A stretch of 37,127 nt of DNA from Armatimonadota bacterium (GTDB lineage: Bacteria; Armatimonadota; Armatimonadia; Armatimonadales; Armatimonadaceae). The stretch spans positions 1-37,127 of the forward strand of contig JAPLCP010000026.1 of the NCBI GenBank assembly GCA_026392155.1, written 5' to 3'. Shown here in pieces: positions 1 to 8,377 of the stretch. Numbering within the stretch: position 1 is the first letter of the stretch; the number at the start of each line of letters is the position of its first letter. Under the pieces are notes generated by a model. The model saw only the letters and a program-made list of their open reading frames with translations. It did no database searches and was not told where the DNA came from. A program made the translations under genes and the position numbers.

Positions 1-111
1 CGGCGTCTGCAGTAGCCTTCGGCTGCAAAGCCCGTGCCGGGCTACCAATGTTTCAGCCCGGAACGGGCTTTGCGGCACGCAGTGCCATTGAAGACGCCGG
101 TTTCAACCGGC
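1..111. repeat. Compound palindromic repeat (REP-like)
   Basis: Three nested inverted repeats. An outer 8-bp arm lies at 1-8 and 92-99. An inner 19-bp arm at 25-43 pairs with 55-73 with one mismatch around an 11-nt loop. A short palindrome follows at 98-111. The inner hairpin resembles the one at 7521-7576 in stem composition and in an ACYAAT-type loop, so both may belong to one dispersed family. It could also act as a terminator for a gene left of the window. The element may be cut by the window start. Confidence 0.65.
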
Positions 112-123
112 GGGAGAGAGTAA

Positions 124-1836
124 ATGAGTTATTTTCCGTTTGATCGCTATATTAAGCACGACGAGCTGACCGCAGGGCTGCAGGCTGTCGCAGTGGCGTT
201 TCCGAATCTCGTCAAGATCGAGAGTATTGGCAAGAGCTTTGAGGGGCGCGATATCTGGTGCGCGATTGTGACGAACGTTGCGACCGGGCCGGATACCGAG
301 AAGCCTGCCGTCTGGGGCGATGCCAATATCCACGCCACCGAGGTCTCCCCGACCACGGCGCTGACGTATTTATTGGAGAAGCTGGTCACGGGCTACGGCA
401 CGGATGCCGAGATCACCCGGGCGCTGGATACCCGCGCGTTCTATCTGGTGCCGCGCGTCAACCCCGATGGTGCGGAGCTTTATCTGACGACCGGGCGCTC
501 GATTCGCTCGTCCACGCGGCCCTATCCCTTCGATGAGGAGGCGCTGGAGGGAGTCAAGCGTGAGGACGTGAACGGTGATGGCCTTGCCTTGCAGATGCGT
601 ATCCAAGATGCCGACGGACCCTGGAAGAAAGACGTGATAGACCCGCGCCTGATGATCCGCCGCGATCCGACTGAGACTGGCGGTGAGTACTACCGCATCC
701 TGCCCGAGGGCTTCTACAAAAACTACGACGGCATCTCGCTCAAGGTGCAGGGCAATAAAGAGGGACTGGACTTAAACCGCAACTTCCCCGGCCACTGGCG
801 CACGGAGAGTGAGCAGTACGGCGCGGGGCCGTATCCCACGAGCGAGCCGGAGGCGCGGGCGCTGGTTGCTTTTATCACCGGCCACAAGAATATCTGCCAC
901 GCGGTGACGTTCCATACGTATAGTGGGGTTTTGTTGCGGCCTTATGGAACGCAAAATGATGATAGCTTCCCCGCCGAGGATCTGTGGACGTACCAGACGA
1001 TTGGCAAGAAGGGGACGGAGCTCACGGGCTACCCGGCGGTCTCGGTCTACCACGACTTTAAGTACCACCCGAAGGAAGTGATCACCGGCGTCTTTGATGA
1101 CTGGTGCTACGAGCATCTGGGAATCTTTGCCTGGACCACCGAGATCTGGAGCCCACAGCGCCAGGCGGGGATCACGGAGGGCTTCGATGACAAGACCAAA
1201 CAAGGCGCGTTTAAGTACACCACCTGGGGCCGCAACCACGACTTGGAAGACGACCGAAAGCTCTTGCAGTGGGCCGATACCCAGCTCGAAGGCAAGGGCT
1301 ACTACGACTGGACGCCGTTTGAGCACCCTGACCTCGGGCCTGTGGAGATTGGGGGCTGGGACATGCTCTATAGCTTCCGCAACCCGCCGCCGCAGTTTTT
1401 AGAGAAAGAAATCGCGCCGTTCTCCGACTGGCTGCTCTGGCAGGCGCTCACCACGCCACGCCTGACACTGCACCAGCTCGATGTGGCGTTTCTGGGCGAG
1501 GACACCTGGCACGTGCGGCTGGTGGTGAAAAACACCGGCTGGCTTCCGAGCTACGTGACCAAGAAGGCCCTAGAGCGCAAGTATGCCCGCGCCGTGGTGG
1601 CGGAGATCGCACTTCCGGAGGGCGCGAGCCTTGTCACGGGAAAAGAGCGCATGGAGCTTGGGCAAGTAGAAGGCTTCTGCTACAAGGCTCCCGCTAACGG
1701 TGGCTACACCGCCGATGTTACGGATGATCGAGCAAAGGCCGAGTGGATCGTCAAGGCTGCCTCAGGAGCCGAGATCACGCTCACCGCTCGCCACGAGCGA
1801 GCGGGTGTGGTGCGTGAGTCCGTGACACTGGAGTAG
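124..1836 (+). CDS. M14-family zinc carboxypeptidase
   Basis: This is a 570-residue metallopeptidase that should remove residues from the C-terminus of peptides. The M14 signature is complete. Zinc ligands are H70 and E73 in NIHATE and H264 in TFHTYSG. The substrate-anchoring DLNRNFP motif is at 216-222, with an RVNPDG motif at 111-116. The catalytic glutamate is E340 in TTEIWSP. The domain fills roughly residues 5-390; the last 160 residues look like a beta-rich accessory domain. There is no signal peptide, so it is probably cytoplasmic or exported by an unrecognised route. The ATG at 124 has a purine-rich GGGAGAGAG about 5 nt upstream. lnt follows after 9 nt, suggesting co-transcription. 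The exact substrate is unknown. Confidence 0.92.
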   Translation: MSYFPFDRYIKHDELTAGLQAVAVAFPNLVKIESIGKSFEGRDIWCAIVTNVATGPDTEKPAVWGDANIHATEVSPTTALTYLLEKLVTGYGTDAEITRALDTRAFYLVPRVNPDGAELYLTTGRSIRSSTRPYPFDEEALEGVKREDVNGDGLALQMRIQDADGPWKKDVIDPRLMIRRDPTETGGEYYRILPEGFYKNYDGISLKVQGNKEGLDLNRNFPGHWRTESEQYGAGPYPTSEPEARALVAFITGHKNICHAVTFHTYSGVLLRPYGTQNDDSFPAEDLWTYQTIGKKGTELTGYPAVSVYHDFKYHPKEVITGVFDDWCYEHLGIFAWTTEIWSPQRQAGITEGFDDKTKQGAFKYTTWGRNHDLEDDRKLLQWADTQLEGKGYYDWTPFEHPDLGPVEIGGWDMLYSFRNPPPQFLEKEIAPFSDWLLWQALTTPRLTLHQLDVAFLGEDTWHVRLVVKNTGWLPSYVTKKALERKYARAVVAEIALPEGASLVTGKERMELGQVEGFCYKAPANGGYTADVTDDRAKAEWIVKAASGAEITLTARHERAGVVRESVTLE

Positions 1837-1845
1837 ATTTTTTCT

Positions 1846-3240
1846 ATGGCTCTAATGCGGCGGCTCCTCTTTGGCGCTCTCTCGGGAGTGCTACTTGCCG
1901 CCGCATTCCCTCCGTACCACCTGCCCTACTTTCTGCCGCTGGCGATTGCCGCGCTGCTTGCGGCACTCCAGGGTGCGACGCCACGGCAGGGGTTCTATAT
2001 TGGGATTATTTCCTCAGGGATTCACACCGGCGCGACACTGTTCTGGCTCTCCAATCTCTTTGCCGCCGCCGTCGCGCCGCTCTGCGCAATTCTCTCGTTC
2101 TTCCCGATTCTCTTCTGCACGCTCTGGCCGTGGCTACAGAAAAAGCTGCCGCTTTGGTGCGCGGCGATTCTGTGGGTGGGGCTGGAGTTTTATCGCGCGG
2201 AGCCCTTTGTCCTGAACTTCGGCTGGCCGACGCTGGGCTATGCGGTTGCAGGGCGACCTGTGTTCGCACCCTTCGCCGCGACATTGGGTGTCTACGGCAT
2301 CAGCTTTCTGGCGTTTCTTCTCGGCACACTCAAAGGTCGCACACTGATCATTGCCACCGTGCTTTGGGCCGTTGCTTGTCTCGTGCGCCTGCCTGCACCG
2401 TCACCCGAGCGCCCCTTGACCATCACTCTCGTCCAAGCCACCGACGAAGAGACACTCTTCCAGCTTTCCTCAAAGCTCCCTTCCTCCCACCCGAAGGGCT
2501 CGTTATTGGGAGGAAGGGCTGGGGTAGGAGGGCCGGACATCATCCTCTGGCCGGAGCATGCCTTCCGTAGCGATCCGCGTGTGGCAGGCAGGCTGAAGTT
2601 TGAGAACTACTGGCCTCGGCTAACCGCGCTGGCGAGGGAGAGCAAAGCCCATCTGATCTTTGGGGCGCATGTGAGCAAGGGCACGGGGGAGAAAGACTTT
2701 GAGAACGCCGCATTTGTGCTTCAGCCCAATGGCGAGCTGGCGGGGATTCACTCGAAGAACCACCCCGTGCACTTCATCACTGATGGGATTGCCAGCACGA
2801 CAGCCAAGGCGATTCCGACGGCGCTCGGTAGGCTTGGCGTCCCGATCTGCTTTGACAATGACTACCCCCAAGTGGACAGAAAATTAGTCCAAGACGGGGC
2901 GGAGGTCTTTCTGGTGCCCAACATGGACCCGGATGAGTGGGGCGATGTCCAGCACGCACAGCACCGCTTGCTCTTTGCGATGCGTGCGATGGAGAACGGG
3001 CGCTGGCTGGCGCGTGCCGATGTGGCAGGGGGCACCAGCACGACTGCGCCTAACGGGGTAGAGGTGGCTCACATGAAAAACGGCGAGCCTCAGACACTAA
3101 AAGTCACCATCGGGCGTACAAGCTCCCGCACGCTCTACTCCCTCGGAGGGTGGCTCTTTGGACCATTGTGTTTGGTGGTTAGCATGGGGCTAATTATTGG
3201 TATGATTGCTTGGACTAAGCTGCATAAACTCGGATCGTAA
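1846..3240 (+). CDS. lnt: Apolipoprotein N-acyltransferase
   Basis: Lnt adds the third acyl chain to the N-terminal Cys of lipoproteins in the inner membrane. The 464-residue protein has about six hydrophobic segments in residues 5-180, then a nitrilase-fold periplasmic domain and a final membrane helix near 440-457. The catalytic triad is visible: E237 in LWPEHAF, K304 in SKNHP and C335 in PICFD. The length is slightly below the usual 500. Residues about 210-229 (between VQATDEE and PDIILWPE) are encoded by a perfect 12-bp palindrome with a G-rich tail and look like a repeat-derived segment kept in frame; the overall spacing between the VQ and WPE motifs stays normal. Presence of Lnt fits a diderm envelope but is not proof of it. 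It lies directly behind the M14 gene. Confidence 0.92.
   Translation: MALMRRLLFGALSGVLLAAAFPPYHLPYFLPLAIAALLAALQGATPRQGFYIGIISSGIHTGATLFWLSNLFAAAVAPLCAILSFFPILFCTLWPWLQKKLPLWCAAILWVGLEFYRAEPFVLNFGWPTLGYAVAGRPVFAPFAATLGVYGISFLAFLLGTLKGRTLIIATVLWAVACLVRLPAPSPERPLTITLVQATDEETLFQLSSKLPSSHPKGSLLGGRAGVGGPDIILWPEHAFRSDPRVAGRLKFENYWPRLTALARESKAHLIFGAHVSKGTGEKDFENAAFVLQPNGELAGIHSKNHPVHFITDGIASTTAKAIPTALGRLGVPICFDNDYPQVDRKLVQDGAEVFLVPNMDPDEWGDVQHAQHRLLFAMRAMENGRWLARADVAGGTSTTAPNGVEVAHMKNGEPQTLKVTIGRTSSRTLYSLGGWLFGPLCLVVSMGLIIGMIAWTKLHKLGS
2478..2533. repeat. Palindromic repeat embedded in lnt
   Basis: A perfect 12-bp inverted repeat (2478-2489 with 2507-2518) encloses a 17-nt loop, followed by a G-rich tail to about 2533. 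This stem plus asymmetric tail is typical of dispersed intergenic palindromes. Here it is translated in frame as part of Lnt without destroying the catalytic motifs. Confidence 0.6.
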
Positions 3241-3266
3241 CAGGTTTATGCTTGGCTCGACTGCGG

Positions 3267-3272
3267 TACAAT
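3267..3272 (+). promoter_or_regulatory. -10 box TACAAT, leaderless start
   Basis: TACAAT preceded by GCGG ends 7 nt before the GTG at 3280. This spacing places transcription start at or next to the start codon and supports GTG 3280 over the upstream in-frame TTG at 3274, which would lie inside the promoter footprint. Confidence 0.6.
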
Positions 3273-3279
3273 CTTGCCT

Positions 3280-6200
3280 GTGAGCTTACTTCTTCCCCTG
3301 ATTACCTCAGACGATCCCGCCATCCGGGACACCTCTCTGGATACGCTCTGTGCCTCGCTGGATATTGCCGGCCTGCAAGCCGAGTGCGTGGCGCTAGAGC
3401 GTTTTCGGCATGAGAGTGAGAGCCTCTACCAGCGCGTCCGGGCGTGCTTTTTTCTCTACGCAATCCATCGCTTTCACCTGCCGACACGCGAGGGCTTTGC
3501 GGTAGGAGGGCACCTGCCCTATAGTGGCTACGTCCACTTACTGGAGCGGCGCTTTGAGGAGGCAATTGTCGTGCGTAGCTCGGTGCGCTCGGTGCGGGGC
3601 AACCAGTGGATGTTCACGGCCAATCACCCCGCCGAGCTGCTCCTGCGTGTCCGGCCCGAGCTGACAACACCCGGCCCCGACGGCGCTCTGCCGATCCTGC
3701 GGGAGCAGACTCCGGTGCGCATGGACCTGACGCACTCAGGCTGGAGCGATATTTTCTTCTTGGGGATGGACTACCCCGAGGGCGCACGCGTTCTCAATGT
3801 CTCGATTGATCTGGCGGTGCACGGCCGCGATGACACGCCCCGCCCGCCGGTGGAGGCCTATTTCCGTGTGCTAGACGAGCCGGTGCTGCGTCTCGCGAGT
3901 GTGGATCTTGGGGCCAGCGTCGAGATCACGGACTTAGACGAGGTCTTTAACTTCGGAAAAGACTATCTGGGGCTGCTCAAAGCGGGCCTGATCGCCTCGG
4001 GAGTCGTGCCGCCGGGGATGGAGGGCTCTGGGACGAAGCTGACGGACTTATTAGAGCGCCTGGTGGGGCCGGGGCATGGCATCGAATTAGTCTCCAGTGT
4101 CAATGGGATTCCCAAGGGCAGCCGCCTCGCGGTCTCGACCAACCTACTCGCTGCGCTGATCGCGGCCTGTATGCGTGCCACGGGACAAACGCGAACGCTC
4201 ACCGGGGAGCTTCTTGAAGACGAGCGGCGCTTAGTTGCAGCGCGGGCTATCTTAGGCGAGTGGCTCGGTGGCTCGGGCGGCGGCTGGCAGGACAGTGGGG
4301 GAGTCTGGCCGGGCATTAAGGTGATCATGGGCCAGCTCGCCGAGACGGGCGACCCGGAGTTTGGGATCAGCCGGGGGCGCTTGCTCCCCAGCCACACGCT
4401 CCTTCCCGCCAGCGACGAGACGCGGCAGGCGCTGCAAGACTCGCTGGTCTTGGTGCACGGCGGGCTCGCACAGAACGTCGGGCCGATCTTGGAGATGGTC
4501 ACGGAGAAGTATCTGCTGCGTGGCGCGGCGGAGTGGGAGGCGCGTTTAGAGGCCCAGCGCTTCCTCGACGCCATCGTCGGCCATCTGGGCACGGGCAATA
4601 TCCGCGCCATTGGCAAGCTCACGACCGAGAACTTCTACGGCCCCATCCAGACCATCATCCCATGGGCGAGCAATCTCTACACCGAGAGCCTGATTGAGGG
4701 AATGCGACAGAAATTCGGCGATGCGTTCTGGGGCTTCTGGATGCTGGGCGGCATGGCGGGCGGCGGCATGGGCTTTATGGTCGCTCCCGAACGTAAAACC
4801 GAGGCGCAGAGCTTCTTGCAGCAGCTCATGTCGGAGCAAAAAGTTCGTCTGCAGAGCGCCCTGCCCTTTGCGATGGAGCCCGTGGTCTATGACTTTGCCA
4901 TCAATGACCAGGGCACGATGGGGGAGCTTCTCCCCGGTGAGAGTGCCCCGCTCCCCGCGTCTTACTACGAGCAGACACTTCCGAATCTCGTCCGTCGTGA
5001 CACCCGCTCACTGACTCCCGCGCTACGCGGGGAGCTGCTGGCCATTCGCAGTGCCGCGCAAACCCGACCCGAGCTGGCGAGTCTCCCGCTGACGCTCTTT
5101 GACCAGCTCTTGCCCTCGGCGGTGGTAGAAGACAAGGCCAACTCGCTCACGCAGCTGCTGGCACAGAACGGCTTTGACTCGGTAGAGCACGAGCAGATTC
5201 GGCAGGATCTCACCCACGGCCGCATCGGGCTCTCGCAGAACCGCCTGCCGGTGCACGCGACCATACGGGATGTGGAGCCCGGTGATGTGCTAGAGCTCGG
5301 CGACCATGCGGCGCTGGGGCAAGAAGCGATTGCCAGCGGCGAAGTGGCTGTGATCACGCTCGCCGCTGGTGTCGGGAGTCGCTGGACCCAGGGGGCGGGC
5401 GTCGTGAAGTCGCTCCATCCCTTTGCACAGCTCGGCGAGAAGCACCGCACGTTTATCGAGATTCATCTGGCCAAGAGCCGCAAGATCAGCCGCGCCTTTG
5501 GAGCCGCGATTCCGCATGTCTTTACGACGAGCTACTTAACCCACGCCGCGACGGAAGCGTTCTTAAAGAGCGAGGGCAACTACGGCTACGATGGCCCCGT
5601 GGCGCTCTCGCCGGGTCAGTCCATTGGTCTGCGCCTCGTGCCGATGGTGCGTGACCTGCGCTTCCACTGGGAGGAGACCATGCAACAAGTGCTCGATGTC
5701 CAGCAGCAGAAAGTCCGTGAGTCGGTGCGGGCGGCATTGATTAACTGGGCGCAGAGCAAGGGCGAGGGCAGTGACTACACCGACAACCTTCCTGGTCAGT
5801 GTCTGCACCCGGTGGGCCACTGGTACGAAGTGCCGAACTTGCTGAAAAATGGGCTTCTGCAAAAGCTCCTCACCGAGCGCCCGGCGCTGAAGTATCTCAT
5901 GATCCATAACATTGACACCTTAGGTGCCGATGTTGATCCGAGTGTCCTGGGCCTCTTCGCCTCACGCACCGACGGCATCATGGTCGAAGTCATCCCGCGT
6001 CGCCTCGAAGACCGGGGCGGCGGCCTCGCGAGAGTTGACGGTCGCCTGCGCTTGGTGGAAGGCCTCGCCATGCCACGCGAGGAGGCCGAGTTTGGACTGA
6101 CCTACTACAACTCCGCCACGACTTGGGTGCGGATAGACGCGCTCCTCGCTCTCTTTGGCCTGACCCGCGAGACGCTCTCGGATACCGAGAAAGTGCAAGA

Positions 6201-6468
6201 AGGCGTACGACGAGTCGCGGCGCGCATGCCGACCTACGTCACGCTCAAGGACGTCAAAAAGCGCTGGGGCGCGGGCCAAGAGGATATTTTTCCCGTCGCG
6301 CAGTTCGAGAAACTCTGGGGCGACATCACGGCGCTCCCGGACTGGCAAGCCAGCTTCGTCGCCGTCCCCAGACTCCGTGGCCAGCAGCTCAAAGACCCCG
6401 CCCAACTCGACGGCTGGCTCCGAGACGGCAGCGCCGCGCACATCGAAACGCTCTGTGACTGGGGGTAA
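3280..6468 (+). CDS. GHMP sugar-kinase-like / UDPGP-type nucleotidylyltransferase fusion
   Basis: This 1062-residue protein joins two enzyme types. Residues about 146-480 resemble fucokinase/heptokinase-type GHMP kinases: [12 protein letters not shown] at 146-157 (sugar-binding motif), [15 protein letters not shown] at 278-292 (phosphate loop) and [15 protein letters not shown] at 331-345. Residues about 685-1060 resemble UDP-sugar pyrophosphorylases: LAAGVGSRW at 694-702 binds the nucleotide and [11 protein letters not shown] near 875 matches the UDPGP core. The likely role is salvage of a free sugar by phosphorylation at C1 and transfer to a nucleotide. Bacteroides Fkp and plant FKGP have the reverse order (pyrophosphorylase first) and a different pyrophosphorylase type. 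The kinase phosphate loop is not canonical, so kinase activity needs proof. The last 20 codons are duplicated at 7281-7341. Confidence 0.75.
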   Translation: MSLLLPLITSDDPAIRDTSLDTLCASLDIAGLQAECVALERFRHESESLYQRVRACFFLYAIHRFHLPTREGFAVGGHLPYSGYVHLLERRFEEAIVVRSSVRSVRGNQWMFTANHPAELLLRVRPELTTPGPDGALPILREQTPVRMDLTHSGWSDIFFLGMDYPEGARVLNVSIDLAVHGRDDTPRPPVEAYFRVLDEPVLRLASVDLGASVEITDLDEVFNFGKDYLGLLKAGLIASGVVPPGMEGSGTKLTDLLERLVGPGHGIELVSSVNGIPKGSRLAVSTNLLAALIAACMRATGQTRTLTGELLEDERRLVAARAILGEWLGGSGGGWQDSGGVWPGIKVIMGQLAETGDPEFGISRGRLLPSHTLLPASDETRQALQDSLVLVHGGLAQNVGPILEMVTEKYLLRGAAEWEARLEAQRFLDAIVGHLGTGNIRAIGKLTTENFYGPIQTIIPWASNLYTESLIEGMRQKFGDAFWGFWMLGGMAGGGMGFMVAPERKTEAQSFLQQLMSEQKVRLQSALPFAMEPVVYDFAINDQGTMGELLPGESAPLPASYYEQTLPNLVRRDTRSLTPALRGELLAIRSAAQTRPELASLPLTLFDQLLPSAVVEDKANSLTQLLAQNGFDSVEHEQIRQDLTHGRIGLSQNRLPVHATIRDVEPGDVLELGDHAALGQEAIASGEVAVITLAAGVGSRWTQGAGVVKSLHPFAQLGEKHRTFIEIHLAKSRKISRAFGAAIPHVFTTSYLTHAATEAFLKSEGNYGYDGPVALSPGQSIGLRLVPMVRDLRFHWEETMQQVLDVQQQKVRESVRAALINWAQSKGEGSDYTDNLPGQCLHPVGHWYEVPNLLKNGLLQKLLTERPALKYLMIHNIDTLGADVDPSVLGLFASRTDGIMVEVIPRRLEDRGGGLARVDGRLRLVEGLAMPREEAEFGLTYYNSATTWVRIDALLALFGLTRETLSDTEKVQEGVRRVAARMPTYVTLKDVKKRWGAGQEDIFPVAQFEKLWGDITALPDWQASFVAVPRLRGQQLKDPAQLDGWLRDGSAAHIETLCDWG
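6404..6464 (+). repeat. 61-bp direct repeat, copy 1 (gene 3' end)
   Basis: Identical over 61 bp to 7281-7341, with four more matching bases just upstream after one mismatch. It encodes the last 20 codons of the sugar-kinase/UDPGP fusion up to ...CDWG. The two copies flank the coiled-coil + HNH gene pair. Confidence 0.95.
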
Positions 6469-6471
6469 AAT
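6466..6471 (+). promoter_or_regulatory. -10 box TAAAAT overlapping a stop codon
   Basis: TAAAAT ends 6 nt before ATG 6478. Its first three bases are the TAA stop of the upstream fusion gene. It lies immediately beyond the end of the duplicated 61 bp and is absent after copy 2, so it belongs to the inserted segment. Confidence 0.6.
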
Positions 6472-6477
6472 AGCCGC

Positions 6478-6780
6478 ATGGACGAGACTTTACGAAGAAA
6501 GGGGCAAGCGCTCCATTCACGTTCTGCACAAGGCGAAACTCTGAGCGTTGCGGAGCAGGAGTATTTAGCTGCCTACTATGCCGCGATGGATGCGGCAGAG
6601 GCAGCACTCCTTGCCCCCGCTTTTGCCCGTATGGACAGAGAACATGTGGCGATGCAGGAGCACCTGCAAGAACTCCACTCTCTCGTCTCCCGTGAAGAAG
6701 CGTTTCTGGCACGACTGCGGGAACTCCACACAGAGCGCCAAGCGCTCAACTCTGAGCGGAAACGGCTGCTGGTCGCTTGA
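6478..6780 (+). CDS. Small coiled-coil protein paired with HNH nuclease
   Basis: I do not recognise this 100-residue family. It is rich in Ala, Glu, Leu, Gln and Arg and nearly all helical; residues about 50-98 carry heptad-like Leu/Ala spacing typical of a coiled coil. No Cys, membrane segment or signal peptide is present. It starts at an ATG 6 nt after a TAAAAT box. Its TGA is followed 4 nt later by the ATG of the HNH gene, so the two are surely co-transcribed. The HNH protein also ends in a coiled coil, so direct pairing of the two products is a reasonable inference. Roles such as an inhibitor, targeting partner or scaffold are all open. Confidence 0.7.
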   Translation: MDETLRRKGQALHSRSAQGETLSVAEQEYLAAYYAAMDAAEAALLAPAFARMDREHVAMQEHLQELHSLVSREEAFLARLRELHTERQALNSERKRLLVA

Positions 6781-6784
6781 GACA

Positions 6785-7270
6785 ATGCGTCGCTCCCTAA
6801 AAGACCAACTCCGTCAGCTCTACGGTTTTTCCTGTGGCTACTGCGGTGTTACCGAAGGCGACACAGGAGCCGAACTGACGATTGATCACTTCCAGCCCGT
6901 CGTGCACGGTGGGAGTGACCTTATTGAGAACCTGGTGTATTGCTGTCACGCCTGTAATTCCTATAAAGGTGACTACTGGAACCCCGGAGCAGAGCAACGT
7001 CTTCTGCACCCCCGCAATGACGAGCTTAGCTTGCATCTTACAGAGACAGAGATGTATCAGCTCCGAGGACTGACCGCCACCGGGAGCTTTCACATTGCAC
7101 AGCTTCACCTGAACCGCGCTCCGCTGATTGCCTATCGCCATCGGCAGGGCCAGCAACAACTGCTTCGACAAGAAGTGCAGGATATGCGGAAGCGACAGGA
7201 ACGGCTCGCTGAGGAGATCGAACAGCTCTGGAACTTGCTGGAAACGCAATACCCCCAGCAAGATTTATAA
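6785..7270 (+). CDS. HNH endonuclease
   Basis: This 161-residue protein has a compact HNH/McrA-like core near its N-terminus. C17 and C20 (CGYC) and C54 and C57 (CHAC) form a structural zinc site. D34-H35 in TIDHFQP are the first catalytic pair and N58 of CNSYKGD completes the HNH signature. Residues about 120-155 are a Gln/Glu/Arg-rich coiled coil. Such proteins nick or cut DNA with a divalent metal. The ATG at 6785 is chosen because it follows the upstream stop by 4 nt. It sits inside the 61-bp direct repeats, which points to a homing-like or transposition-linked role, but a restriction or phage-defence role cannot be excluded from sequence. Confidence 0.88.
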   Translation: MRRSLKDQLRQLYGFSCGYCGVTEGDTGAELTIDHFQPVVHGGSDLIENLVYCCHACNSYKGDYWNPGAEQRLLHPRNDELSLHLTETEMYQLRGLTATGSFHIAQLHLNRAPLIAYRHRQGQQQLLRQEVQDMRKRQERLAEEIEQLWNLLETQYPQQDL

Positions 7271-7280
7271 CTTCTCGCCT

Positions 7281-7341
7281 AACTCGACGGCTGGCTCCGA
7301 GACGGCAGCGCCGCGCACATCGAAACGCTCTGTGACTGGGG
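7281..7341 (+). repeat. 61-bp direct repeat, copy 2
   Basis: Exact second copy of the 3' end of the sugar-kinase/UDPGP gene, lying 10 bp behind the HNH stop codon. In the old reading frame it gives the same terminal residues and then TGA at 7342-7344. A C-to-T change at 7280 creates an in-frame TAA just before the copy. It is a non-coding relic now. Confidence 0.93.
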
Positions 7342-7408
7342 TTGACCTCCCCCCGCCGCTGAGACGGCGACCCGGGTACCCTCTGGGTGCGGCTTCGCGA
7401 AGGGGGAG
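7342..7408. repeat. ~65-bp structured dispersed repeat, copy A
   Basis: Nearly identical to the reverse complement of 16073-16140. It can fold with outer arms CCTCCCCC and GGGGGAGG and inner hairpins (CGCCG/CGGCG, ACCC/GGGT, and CTTCGCGAAG). It begins exactly at the end of the old coding frame and supplies its TGA stop. The rest of 7409-7520 holds no gene I can support. Confidence 0.75.
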
Positions 7409-7520
7409 GCTGAGGGGTCTTTGTGGTAAAGTCTGCACATGGCGTTGTCTCTGGAGGGCATAGACGATTCTGTAAACCACGCCGATTGGAACGGCATGGC
7501 GGGAGAGCGTCGCAGGCTCC

Positions 7521-7576
7521 GCTACAAAGGCCGTCCCGGCCATACTAATTCCCATGGCTGGGACGGCCTTTGTAGC
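7521..7576. repeat. Large perfect-stem hairpin repeat
   Basis: A 23-bp stem (7521-7543 with 7554-7576) has one G/U-type mismatch and a 10-nt loop. It resembles the hairpin at 25-73. It is intergenic, downstream of the DUF937 gene on the minus strand. No T-run follows on either strand, so it is more likely a repeat or mRNA-stabilising structure than an intrinsic terminator. Confidence 0.6.
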
Positions 7577-7588
7577 TTTAGCTCTCCA

Positions 7589-7613
7589 GTCCCCCCGCTC
7601 CAACCGGGGGGAC
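7589..7613. repeat. C/G-rich hairpin
   Basis: A perfect 9-bp stem (7589-7597 with 7605-7613) around a 7-nt loop lies 7 nt beyond the DUF937 stop codon. It may end or protect that transcript, although no T-run follows. Its C-run/G-run form resembles the palindrome inside the GH127 gene. Confidence 0.5.
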
Positions 7614-7620
7614 ACTCGGC

Positions 7621-8208
7621 CTACCGCTTCAGGAAACGTCCGGCGAGGCCGATGATGTCGTCTACCGGTGAGCCACCCTTGTTCTGATCCAGGAGCTGCC
7701 CGACCATCCCCATCAGACCACTCGCCTGCGGTGCGGCTTGCTGCTGCTGACCTGCGCCGCCTAAAAGCATGCCGGCAAGTCCTGCCACATCCAGGCCCTG
7801 CTGCTGCTTCTGCTGCCCTAAGTAGCCCATCACAATCGGAGCGAGCATCTGCAAGAGTGCGCCCCCGTTCGCGCCCCCAAGGCTCTGACCCACGACATCG
7901 CTGATCTGGTTGGTCTGCCCCCCGAGGACATGGCCGAGAATAGCGGCACCGGGGCCGCCCTGAAAGCCCGAGATCGCCCCGCCGAGGTTGTCGAGAATGC
8001 TCCCATCGTGGTTGTCCAGAGCCATGCTAAGTGCCTGTGCTCCGTCGTCGCTTTGGCTATTGCGGGCCATCGCACCCAGAAGAATCGGAAGTGCTGCCTG
8101 GATCCCATTCTGCGCCGTGCCTTCATCCACCCCGAGCTGCTCGGCAATCTGCCCCACCGCGCCACTGCCACCAAGCTGTCCTAACAAACCTTCTAGTACA
8201 TTGTCCAT
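7621..8208 (-). CDS. DUF937 (YidB-like) family protein
   Basis: This 195-residue protein is rich in Gly, Gln, Leu and Ala. It shows the DUF937 pattern of repeated short helices: LLGQLGG near the start, IQAALPILLGAMARN, then LDNHDGSILDNLGG and AILGHVLGG repeats, and a Gln-rich C-terminal part ending in DDIIGLAGRFLKR. Function in this family is poorly known. I chose the ATG at 8208 because AGGTAGGA lies 6 nt upstream; a longer reading to 8247 has no such site. There is no signal peptide. Two tRNA genes lie upstream on the same strand, and the gene might share their transcript. Confidence 0.82.
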   Translation of the reverse strand: MDNVLEGLLGQLGGSGAVGQIAEQLGVDEGTAQNGIQAALPILLGAMARNSQSDDGAQALSMALDNHDGSILDNLGGAISGFQGGPGAAILGHVLGGQTNQISDVVGQSLGGANGGALLQMLAPIVMGYLGQQKQQQGLDVAGLAGMLLGGAGQQQQAAPQASGLMGMVGQLLDQNKGGSPVDDIIGLAGRFLKR

Positions 8209-8289
8209 AACGTTTCCTACCTCTTTTTGTTGCAGGGATACTGCCAACGTAGGGACAGGAAAAGCGCAAACTATGTTCCAAACAAAAGT

Positions 8290-8363
8290 CGGGATGACAG
8301 GACTCGAACCTGCGGCCTTCCGCTCCCAAGGCGGACGCTCTAGCCAAACTGAGCTACATCCCG
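8290..8363 (-). tRNA. tRNA-Pro(UGG)
   Basis: On the minus strand the gene folds into a full cloverleaf: acceptor CGGGATG/CATCCCG, D-loop beginning TAGCTCAG, anticodon stem TCCGC/GCGGA with loop CTTGGGA (anticodon TGG), and T-loop GGTTCGAGTCC. It is 74 nt without CCA, which is not encoded. It lies 14 bp downstream of tRNA-Tyr. Confidence 0.93.
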
Positions 8364-8377
8364 AAAAGAAAATTTAG

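Larger units (their letters stand above)
6404..7341 (+). mobile_element. Candidate HNH cassette inserted at a gene 3' end
   Basis: A segment of about 816 bp with two genes (coiled coil and HNH nuclease) sits between two identical 61-bp repeats. Copy 2 also keeps the original frame and ends in TGG GGT TGA, giving the same final residues as copy 1 (TGG GGG TAA). This suggests that the original gene end is copy 2 and that the incoming segment rebuilt the end as copy 1. No transposase or recombinase, and no terminal inverted repeats, were found. A tandem duplication followed by insertion remains possible. Confidence 0.55.

Noticed and set aside
772-1326. Long minus-strand readings opposite M14, GH2 (20454-21890) and the 9837-11138 region
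   Set aside because: They are mirror readings of well-supported genes in GC-rich DNA, with Arg/Pro/Ala-rich or low-complexity products and no motifs.
7439-7687. 82-codon plus-strand reading behind a TAAAGT box
   Set aside because: It runs through the 23-bp hairpin and the C/G hairpin and overlaps the DUF937 gene end on the other strand. Only the first 20 codons could be a gene relic; no family resemblance.
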